From Alphaproteobacteria bacterium (GTDB lineage: Bacteria > Pseudomonadota > Alphaproteobacteria > RS24): a stretch of 28,714 bases of DNA. The position numbers and the translations under genes are program-made. The notes under the pieces were generated by a model. The model was not told the DNA's origin. It did not search any database and was given only the letters and a program-made list of their open reading frames with translations. This document shows positions 23,181 through 28,714 of this stretch, in pieces (the first letter of the stretch is position 1; every line of letters begins with the position of its first letter). Where the stretch lies: positions 1-28,714 of the forward strand of contig RFZE01000003.1 in the NCBI GenBank assembly GCA_009920875.1, read 5' to 3'.

Positions 23181-23187
23181 TTATTTC

Positions 23188-23216
23188 TTAAAAGCCATGT
23201 CTGCGTGGCGGCTTTA
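23188..23216. terminator. Weak bidirectional hairpin between tRNA-Leu and the DUF5710 gene
   Basis: AAAGCC and GGCTTT pair across a loop of about 13 bases in the short gap between the two converging genes. There is no proper T tract on either side, so termination activity is doubtful. Confidence 0.3.
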
Positions 23217-23546
23217 CAGCCATTTGGCAAAGGGGACAGTGTCTTTGCCGGCCGGCACATACCATTTTTTGGCGTCACCATCCCATCGACCGCCCAGCGC
23301 CTTGCATTCGTCTTTGTCATCAAACGGGCAGTTGAGATAGGTTTTCTCGCCATCGTCCGAGGCGGTTTCCCCGCTCGCGCCATCGCTGTCATCATCACCG
23401 TCACCCATCCATTGCGCAAAAGGCTCGGCATCCATATCGGCGGTAATATACCATTTGCGTTCATCGCCATCCCAGCGCCCGCCAAGTGACTTGCATTCAT
23501 CCTTCTCATCGAAGGGGCAATTAAGGTAAATCCGGTCTTCAGACAA
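23214..23546 (-). CDS. Protein with two DUF5710 repeats
   Basis: The 110-residue protein is two copies of one module (about 7-47 and 70-110) joined by an acidic, Asp/Ser/Gly-rich linker. Each copy reads YLNCPF-(D/E)-rich-ECK-LGGRWDGD-KWY and then PFA-W, which matches the DUF5710 family from memory (family members often have LNVPFxEKDEAKxLGARWD). Here the usual Val and Ala positions are Cys (10, 18, 73, 81). DUF5710 occurs in DNA-processing and plasmid proteins, but its function is not established. I start at TTG, six bases after AGGAGA, giving MSEDRIYLN; a further upstream TTG lacks such a signal. It lies 34 nt after an nnrU-like gene. Confidence 0.8.
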   Translation of the reverse strand: MSEDRIYLNCPFDEKDECKSLGGRWDGDERKWYITADMDAEPFAQWMGDGDDDSDGASGETASDDGEKTYLNCPFDDKDECKALGGRWDGDAKKWYVPAGKDTVPFAKWL

Positions 23547-23580
23547 ATTGGTTCTCCTGATTGGCGCGCCAAAGCGGCTT

Positions 23581-24120
23581 TTATGACAGTCCAACCCCGC
23601 TTAGGGCTTCGTGGAAATAATACAAAATGCCGAAGAGCGCCAGCCCCGCTGCGATAGCGACAATATCGCGATAAATCGGCTGCGGCTCAGATGGTTTGGG
23701 GTGCAGCGTCAAGCGTCGGTAAATCGCATAGCCGCCAAAAGTGATGAATATGATGGTAGAGGACAAATCGCCATTGGCCAGCAGATGAAGAAATGCCCAA
23801 AGAGCAATGCCGGTCAGCATCGGGTGTTTGACATAACGGCTTATATTGCCGGGCACATTGCCCGCAACAATCAATATGGCGGCAATCGGCATCAGATAAT
23901 TGGCCAATTGATAAGATGCAGGAAGCGGTAGCCAAAGCTGCTGATAGCTTGTCTGCTGATAGCCCATAACGACCAATATCAAGCTGATTATCGAAACGAT
24001 TGTGACAAGTCCCATATAGGCGTGATGTCCGCCGATGGCTTCGATTCTGGCGCGATAGCCAAAAACGGCAATCAAATGGCTTAAGATAAATAAAATACTG
24101 CCTAAAATTAGTAGCGTCAT
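23581..24120 (-). CDS. NnrU-family membrane protein
   Basis: The 179-residue protein has about six hydrophobic segments and the family pattern RYVKHPMLTGIALWAFLHLLANGD in the middle, with an N-terminal segment of the type SHLIAVFGYRARI. NnrU proteins were named for a gene in nitrite/nitric-oxide reduction clusters of Rhodobacter, but most members lie outside such clusters and their function is unclear; fold similarity to isoprenylcysteine methyltransferases is often noted. No denitrification gene is in view. The ATG is five bases from GGAGG; an in-frame GTG seven codons upstream is less likely. Confidence 0.85.
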   Translation of the reverse strand: MTLLILGSILFILSHLIAVFGYRARIEAIGGHHAYMGLVTIVSIISLILVVMGYQQTSYQQLWLPLPASYQLANYLMPIAAILIVAGNVPGNISRYVKHPMLTGIALWAFLHLLANGDLSSTIIFITFGGYAIYRRLTLHPKPSEPQPIYRDIVAIAAGLALFGILYYFHEALSGVGLS

Positions 24121-24340
24121 AACACCCTCCCGAGTTTCCACCTGATCCGATGAATCACTCAGATAGACTAACCCAGAATCGGGTGGGGTCTATTTTAAAT
24201 TGAAACTGTGCTTGTTTTTTACGCTCGCACCCACGTCATAACTGAAAATTTGGGGTTTGCAGGGCAGGCTGGTTTGTTAGGCTTTTCTGTCAGGCCCATT
24301 GGGGGCTGAATGGTTCATTTGATTAATGGAGGGAAAACTC

Positions 24341-24757
24341 ATGGACGCACAAATGATGGAAATGCAAGGACTGTCGGTTTTCGGCACTTACAGCATCGCT
24401 TTTGCGCTGCGCAGCATTGGCAGCATTCTTGCCATATGGCTGGCGCTTCGCATTGCCAATAATATTCGCAATGCCGAGGATGACAATATGATTGCCAAAT
24501 TGCTTGGCACCGGCTTTGGCGTATTGACTGTTATGTTTGCCTATTACTGGCAGACCGCTTATTGGAGCCTGCGCGCCAATACCGCGAATAATTTCAAAGA
24601 AATGGGCGAAAGCATGGAGCTGAGCGCCGGTGTTCAGCAATTTGTAAACAACTTCGCATCAGCCGAACCGGTTACTGCACCGGGCATGATTGTCATTCTT
24701 TTTGACCTGATTGTCTTGGCGATGATTTTGGTCACCATCTGGGTGCCTAAAAAATAG
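24341..24757 (+). CDS. Unknown three-helix membrane protein
   Basis: This is a 138-residue protein with three strong hydrophobic stretches (about 15-42, 52-80 and 114-134). The part between the second and third helix is polar, with NNFKEMGESMELSAGVQQFVNNFAS, and may face the periplasm. I do not recognise a family. The start chosen is the ATG seven bases from GGAGGG; an earlier ATG overlaps that ribosome-binding site. It stands alone: a 220-nt gap before it separates it from the divergent nnrU-like gene, and a terminator follows it. Confidence 0.8.
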   Translation: MDAQMMEMQGLSVFGTYSIAFALRSIGSILAIWLALRIANNIRNAEDDNMIAKLLGTGFGVLTVMFAYYWQTAYWSLRANTANNFKEMGESMELSAGVQQFVNNFASAEPVTAPGMIVILFDLIVLAMILVTIWVPKK

Positions 24758-24778
24758 CAACGATTATATCGTGCTTAA

Positions 24779-24810
24779 TTGGGGGGGCTTTGGCTCCCCC
24801 AAACAGTTTT
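24779..24810 (+). terminator. Terminator after the three-helix membrane protein gene
   Basis: TTGGGGGGG and CTCCCCCAA pair over nine positions (including one G-U) around a CTTTGG loop, followed by ACAGTTTT. The stem is very stable, but the T tract is short and displaced by four bases, so efficiency may be moderate. Confidence 0.7.
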
Positions 24811-25002
24811 GGCCAAGCCGAACGGGTTTTTTTGCACGGCTTTCGGTCACTGCGCATCAGATGCAACAGATCGGCAGACCTCAAAGGCGCAAGCAATGGT
24901 GCCAATGGGGCAGCTAACAGGCGGGTGACGCGCGCCGCGTTGAGTTAGCCGTTGAAGCTGACCGGTTACGCTGACATAATCACAAAGCGGGGGGACATCA
25001 GC
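24811..25002 (+). promoter_or_regulatory. Gap ahead of the MFS transporter gene with inverted repeats
   Basis: No gene is seen in this stretch. It holds AAGCCG/CGGCTT (24815-24820 with 24837-24842) around a T7 run, and GCTAAC/GTTAGC (24913-24918 with 24944-24949) with a smaller GGCG/CGCC pair inside. These could fold in the mRNA. I compared it by eye with common riboswitch motifs and found no match. No clear promoter was found. Confidence 0.35.
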
Positions 25003-26334
25003 GTGGCATTATCCAAAACAACATTATCAATTTACGGCCTATTGGGTTTGCCCTTGGCGTTGGTCGGCTATCCGATTGCCGTCTGGCTGCCCGCATTTTA
25101 CGCCGGTGAAATCGGCGTATCCCTTGCCGCCGTGGCAACCATGTTGCTGGTGGCAAAATTATCCGACGTTGTCACTGACCCGTTGGTCGGCACGATTTCC
25201 GACCGTCTGCGCTCACCGATTGGCCGCCGACGTCCGTTTATTTTACTTGGTGTGCCGGTTCTGTGCGGATCCATTTGGCTGCTTTTTGTGCCGATGGAGG
25301 GCGCGGATTCGGTTTATTTGCTATTGGCCATTGCCGGTATGTATATCGGCACCACTCTGGTTGGCTTGCCTTATGGCGCTTGGGGTGCCGAGCTATCGCC
25401 CGATTATCATCAACGCGCTCGGGTAACGGCATGGCGTGAGCAATTCACCCTTATCGGCTTGCTGGTGGCCGCCTTTATTCCCTTTCTGGTCGAGCAATAT
25501 GGCGAAGGCGATACACCGTCCATCATGCGCGGCATGGCATTGGCCATATGCATCACGACCCCGATAGCGGTCATTCTTCTGTGCCTGTTTGTGCCGGAAA
25601 CACCGCCAAGCGAGTCGTCTGACGAGGCCAAGGCGTCTTTCACGGATGGGGTAAAAAAAGTATGGGCCAATAAGCCGATGCGCATGGTTGTCGGCTTAAT
25701 TCTCATCGTCACTCTGGCTGAAGCGTTCCGTAATGCCCTTTCCTTGTTTTTCATGAAATCGGTCATTCAGGCTGAGGGTGTCGGCACGCTATACTTCATT
25801 TACTTTGTCGCCGGATTGGCTGCCGTGCCGGGCTGGCTATGGCTGGGACGCAAGGTCGGCAAGCATGTCGCCTTTGCCGGCACGCTCATCACGGTCGCCA
25901 TTATCTCGGCCATCAATATGTTTTTTACAGCTGACGATTATTGGCTTTTTGTAGCGTTCTTTATCGCTAAAGGTGCCTGCTTTGGCGGTTTACAGTTTTT
26001 GCCTCTCGCCATTTTGGCTGATGTCATTGACGTTGAAACTGCTGAGACCGGTAAAGCACGGGCCGGCGCTTATATTGCTTTCGCCAGCATGACGGCGAAA
26101 ATTTCTACTGCATTGGGCACTTTTCTTGCCATTCGCGCGCTGTCATTTACAAATTTCAACGCCAAATTAATGGCTGAGAACAATTTCGATGACCTGCTGG
26201 TGTTGCGGGTTCTTTATGCCATCGCACCGGCGGTATTCTTTATCGGTGCCATCATCATTGCATTGCGCTTTCCGTTGACCGCGAAAGTGCATGCCGAATT
26301 GCAAACGCGCATTAAGACGGCGCAGCCCGGTTAG
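25003..26334 (+). CDS. MFS transporter, GPH (glycoside-pentoside-hexuronide) sugar:cation symporter type
   Basis: The 443-residue protein has about twelve hydrophobic segments. The loop after helix II, DVVTDPLVGTISDR (55-68) followed by GRRRPF (74-79), is typical of the GPH branch (MFS_2), as in MelB-like carriers. The substrate cannot be told; no glycoside hydrolase or sugar-catabolic gene lies beside it. The GTG start is preceded by GGGGGGA seven bases away and gives a standard short N-terminus; a TTG 17 codons upstream is in frame but not supported. Its stop overlaps by four bases the stop of the convergent unknown gene. Confidence 0.85.
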   Translation: MALSKTTLSIYGLLGLPLALVGYPIAVWLPAFYAGEIGVSLAAVATMLLVAKLSDVVTDPLVGTISDRLRSPIGRRRPFILLGVPVLCGSIWLLFVPMEGADSVYLLLAIAGMYIGTTLVGLPYGAWGAELSPDYHQRARVTAWREQFTLIGLLVAAFIPFLVEQYGEGDTPSIMRGMALAICITTPIAVILLCLFVPETPPSESSDEAKASFTDGVKKVWANKPMRMVVGLILIVTLAEAFRNALSLFFMKSVIQAEGVGTLYFIYFVAGLAAVPGWLWLGRKVGKHVAFAGTLITVAIISAINMFFTADDYWLFVAFFIAKGACFGGLQFLPLAILADVIDVETAETGKARAGAYIAFASMTAKISTALGTFLAIRALSFTNFNAKLMAENNFDDLLVLRVLYAIAPAVFFIGAIIIALRFPLTAKVHAELQTRIKTAQPG

Positions 26335-26747
26335 CGCTGCAATTTGCCCGTCCAATAAAGTGGAATGACAAAGCCTAAAGAAAGGAGCAAATTTGAAGCA
26401 ATGTTGAGTTGGAAACCGGTGCGGTAAGAAATATAGCCGTCAATCAAATTCCAAATAATCAGCACGACAAAGGCCTGTCGGTACATTTTATTACCCATAT
26501 TGCTGGCGTGCGCGGCGCGGAAAAAATAAAATAGCGTCAGCCCCCAACCGATTGTAATGGCGCCCATCAAGCCAAAAGAAAAGCGCTCTATATCGTTAAA
26601 AACCGGCTCGTTTATCGGGTTTTGAAGGGTCAGCATTAGTTTCACACCTGCCTCGAAGGCGTCAAAGCCGGCCCCCGCCAATATGCCGTCAAAGGCGATA
26701 ACGGCCAGACACCAAATGTCGAGCCATGTTTTCCAAAAATCACTCAT
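26331..26747 (-). CDS. Unknown four-helix membrane protein
   Basis: The 138-residue protein has four hydrophobic segments (about 8-29, 55-78, 87-107 and 115-134), with charged and polar loops such as RAAHASNMGNKMYRQ between the second and third. No family is recognised. The ATG is preceded by GGGAGGA at proper spacing. Its end overlaps the GPH transporter stop tail-to-tail, and it faces away from a small open reading frame on the other side. Confidence 0.75.
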   Translation of the reverse strand: MSDFWKTWLDIWCLAVIAFDGILAGAGFDAFEAGVKLMLTLQNPINEPVFNDIERFSFGLMGAITIGWGLTLFYFFRAAHASNMGNKMYRQAFVVLIIWNLIDGYISYRTGFQLNIASNLLLSLGFVIPLYWTGKLQR

Positions 26748-26785
26748 GGGCTGTCCTCCCAGCCATTATGTCGCAAGTCATTTGA

Positions 26786-26816
26786 TTGACCCAATTCTTC
26801 TTATTCTGCGTAAATA
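26786..26816 (+). promoter_or_regulatory. Possible promoter for the 57-residue gene
   Basis: TTGACC (26786-26791) is followed after 19 nt by TAAATA (26811-26816). Spacing is longer than ideal, so this is a weak candidate within the 91-nt divergent gap. Confidence 0.3.
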
Positions 26817-26838
26817 GCTTAGACGAGGAAATTGCGGA

Positions 26839-27012
26839 ATGAAACACTCTGACGAAAGAAAAGATAAAAAGCAAAAGCCGCCCCAACCGGAAGGAGAGGG
26901 CGGCAAAGTTGTTTCATTCAGAAAGCCGAAGAAAAATCCGGCCTTTGATGTCGCATGGTTCTACGAAGAAGAAGAATTCTTCGCCGAGCATATGGACGAA
27001 TTTGACTGGTAG
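26839..27012 (+). CDS. Small charged protein, 57 residues, unknown
   Basis: An ATG with a GAGGAA ribosome-binding site eight bases upstream opens a 57-codon frame. The N-terminal half is basic and Pro/Lys-rich (KHSDERKDKKQKPPQPEGEGG), then VVSFRKPKKNPAFDVAWFY, then an acidic aromatic end (EEEEFFAEHMDEFDW). It has no membrane segment. Its stop directly abuts the stop of the convergent MAPEG gene, a packing repeated in this window and a reason to believe it is real. It is shorter than many gene-calling cutoffs. No family recognised. Confidence 0.7.
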   Translation: MKHSDERKDKKQKPPQPEGEGGKVVSFRKPKKNPAFDVAWFYEEEEFFAEHMDEFDW

Positions 27013-27387
27013 CTAAACCAGCGCTACCGCCATTGCGCCGAGGCAATAAACCGAGCCGAACCAGATAAAGGTGCGGATAAATGAGATACCCATCAGATAG
27101 GTAATCAGATAGGCAACCCGCAGACCCAGCCAGATGGTGGCGGTTTCTGCAACGGATGTGCCGCTGGCGATGGCCAATCCGGCCAAAGGCAGAAAGACGA
27201 TCATGCTTTCTTGTATATTGACGGCAGCGCGGTCGGCACGCCGGACGATAATCGATTTTTCGATAGTTTCGTCGCGTCCCCCGAATAGGGATGCGGCTTC
27301 GATTTCACCGCGTGCAACAGCGATGAGATTGGGCAGCATAAGCTGCAAAAGATAAAGCGCCAATGTGGCTAAAACGACTTCGGTCAT
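27013..27387 (-). CDS. MAPEG-family membrane protein
   Basis: The 124-residue protein has four hydrophobic helices and the pattern RRADRAAVNIQESMIVFLPLAG followed by RVAYLITYLMGISFIRTFIW, which fits bacterial members of the MAPEG superfamily (membrane-associated proteins in eicosanoid and glutathione metabolism). The bacterial role is generally unproven. A GGGGGGA Shine-Dalgarno precedes the ATG. It diverges from the mgtE gene, with a 114-nt gap holding probable promoters for both. Confidence 0.85.
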   Translation of the reverse strand: MTEVVLATLALYLLQLMLPNLIAVARGEIEAASLFGGRDETIEKSIIVRRADRAAVNIQESMIVFLPLAGLAIASGTSVAETATIWLGLRVAYLITYLMGISFIRTFIWFGSVYCLGAMAVALV

Positions 27388-27501
27388 AGGTCCCCCCTTT
27401 TTTGGACGAATCGAGTGAGCCTGTTTATCCTATGAATATTATTTTGCTGCGTCACGTGCCTTTTCAGTGGTAAAGCGCACAAAGTAGAAAAGAGGCCGGC
27501 A

Positions 27502-28714
27502 GTGAGCGAAACGGCAAACGAACACATGCAAGAGCAGGGTGTCGAAAACCTGACCCCCGAAGCCTATGAGCTTATCAGTGGGTTGGTGCGCGCCGACGAC
27601 CGAGCCGCCTTGCTCAAGGAACTTGAGAGCCGCCACGAATCCGACATTGCTGAAATCATTACCGTTCTTGCCTCTGATTTGCGCACGGCATTTTTAAAAC
27701 TGGTCGGTGACGCGCTGGATCCGGAAGTGTTTGCCGAGCTTGATGATGCGGTGCGCGATGATGTTTTACAGATTGTCGATACGGACACGCTGGTCAATAC
27801 GGTGCAGCAACTCGACAGTGATGATGCTGTCTTTGTGCTTGAGGATATGGCCGATGATGAGCGCCAAGAAGTGCTCGAGAAAATTCCTCAGACCGAGCGC
27901 ATGGTGCTCGAGCGCTCGCTTGATTTTCCGGAGGATAGTGCCGGCCGCCTGATGCAGTCGGAATTTATTTCCGTGCCGCCTTTTTGGACGGTCGGGCAAA
28001 CCATTGATTATCTGCGCGAGACAGAAGATCTGCCCGATGATTTTCTGGAAATATACATTATTGATCCGACGCATACGCCGATAGGTGTGGTGCATTTGGC
28101 AGAAGTGCTGCGCGCGCAACGGCCGAACGCGATGGAAGCCTTATTGCATGAAGATTTCTTCATTATTCAGGCAGAAACCGACCGCGAGGAAGTGGCGCTA
28201 TTGTTTGAGCGCTATAATTTGGTTACTGCGCCGGTGGTCGATGAAGACCAGCGCTTGATTGGTGTGATTACTGCCGATGATGTGTTTGAGGTGATTGCTG
28301 AAGAAGCGGGAGAAGATATTTTGCGCCTCGGCGGTGTCGGTGATGAGGCGGTCACCGATACGGTTTTGGAAACGGCGCAGGGGCGATTGTCTTGGTTGTT
28401 TCTCAATTTACTGACGGCCATAGCGGCCTCGCTGGTCATTGGTTTATTTGATGCGTCGATTGAGAAAATGGTGGCCTTGGCCGTGTTGATGCCGATTGTC
28501 GCCTCAATGGGCGGCAATGCCGGCACGCAAACCTTGACCATTACCGTGCGTGCATTGGCAACGCAGGAATTGCTGCCGGTCAATGCCGCGCGCTTGGTCT
28601 ATCGCGAATTGGGCGTGGGCTTTTTAAACGGTCTTGTCTTTGCCGTAATCACCGGCTTTGTCGGCGGCGTTTGGTTTAATGATATGGCTCTTGGTTTGGT
28701 ATTGGCGGCGGCGA
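27502..28714 (+). CDS. mgtE: Magnesium transporter MgtE (partial, 3' end beyond the window)
   Basis: The first 404 codons are present. The acidic N domain with the usual tandem helical repeats (about 25-140) is followed by a CBS pair (about 150-260; e.g. APVVDEDQRLIGVITADDVFEV) and then the first pore helices of the membrane domain, including PIVASMGGNAGTQTLT (Gly337-Gly-Asn). In MgtE the N and CBS domains bind Mg2+ and close the channel when cytoplasmic Mg2+ is high. Start is GTG, with AAGAGG six bases upstream. About 50-60 residues of the C-terminus should lie beyond the edge. Confidence 0.93.
   Translation, partial: MSETANEHMQEQGVENLTPEAYELISGLVRADDRAALLKELESRHESDIAEIITVLASDLRTAFLKLVGDALDPEVFAELDDAVRDDVLQIVDTDTLVNTVQQLDSDDAVFVLEDMADDERQEVLEKIPQTERMVLERSLDFPEDSAGRLMQSEFISVPPFWTVGQTIDYLRETEDLPDDFLEIYIIDPTHTPIGVVHLAEVLRAQRPNAMEALLHEDFFIIQAETDREEVALLFERYNLVTAPVVDEDQRLIGVITADDVFEVIAEEAGEDILRLGGVGDEAVTDTVLETAQGRLSWLFLNLLTAIAASLVIGLFDASIEKMVALAVLMPIVASMGGNAGTQTLTITVRALATQELLPVNAARLVYRELGVGFLNGLVFAVITGFVGGVWFNDMALGLVLAAA

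Noticed and set aside
24170..24205. Imperfect inverted repeat AGACTAACCC...GGGTGGGGTCT upstream of the nnrU-like gene
   Set aside because: Interrupted stem with unpaired bases and no clear terminator or operator features; could be chance.
24811..25002. Known riboswitch (TPP, cobalamin, SAM, glycine, ZTP) ahead of the GPH transporter
   Set aside because: No conserved core boxes could be matched by eye; only simple inverted repeats are seen.
24952..25002. Longer N-terminus for the GPH transporter from a TTG
   Set aside because: No ribosome-binding site at the TTG, while the GTG at 25003 has a good one and gives the family N-terminus.
1..28714. Mobile elements, prophage genes, CRISPR arrays
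   Set aside because: No transposase, integrase, terminal inverted repeats or repeat-spacer pattern was found anywhere in the window.

Overview
The window is a stretch of alphaproteobacterial chromosome of roughly 50-55% GC (estimated by eye). It is dominated by the large ribosomal-protein cluster, followed by housekeeping and small membrane-protein genes. The assignment to Alphaproteobacteria rests on these signs: an adk gene with a short LID between secY and rpsM; no rpmJ after secY and no rpsD in the alpha operon; a zinc-free S14 of 101 residues; an ATP12-family F1 assembly chaperone; and an APS-type CysH. The moderate GC, together with acidic Ala/Glu tails on L3 and L15, might fit a marine lineage such as Maricaulales or a relative, but that is only a guess. 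I see no mobile element, prophage, CRISPR array or other sign of transfer.

Region 1 (1-14190) holds the 3' end of tuf, a hairpin terminator or attenuator, and then the S10 operon (rpsJ to rpsQ), the spc operon (rplN to secY, adk) and the alpha operon (rpsM, rpsK, rpoA, rplQ), all on the plus strand. Genes are very tightly packed, with several 1-, 4- or 8-nt overlaps. The only substantial internal gap lies between adk and rpsM. It contains a near-consensus sigma70 promoter and a leader of about 95 nt with two hairpins. A strong terminator follows rplQ.

Region 2 (14217-20491) is a tightly spaced plus-strand run: crcB (fluoride channel), an RluC-type pseudouridine synthase, a HAD phosphatase, an ATP12-type chaperone, and the beta and alpha subunits of propionyl-CoA carboxylase. 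The pcc pair together makes methylmalonyl-CoA from propionyl-CoA; no mutase or epimerase gene is in view.

Region 3 (20560-23180) carries a small DUF1761-like membrane protein, lipB on the minus strand, a siroheme-synthase domain protein translationally coupled to an APS reductase (cysH) for sulfate assimilation, and a tRNA-Leu(GAG) gene.

Region 4 (23214-28714) is looser and less characterised: a protein with two Cys-bearing DUF5710 repeats downstream of an NnrU-family membrane protein, an unknown three-helix membrane protein with its own terminator, a GPH-type MFS transporter behind a possibly structured leader, an unknown four-helix membrane protein, an unannotated-looking 57-residue small protein, a MAPEG-family protein, and the first 404 codons of an MgtE magnesium transporter that runs off the end.

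Most of this is ordinary core genome. The points most worth a second look are the alpha-operon leader, the two hairpin terminators placed directly in front of genes that have no room for a promoter of their own, the repeat-driven acidic tail of L15, the Cys-paired DUF5710 protein and the 57-residue small protein. No convincing undescribed multi-gene system is visible.
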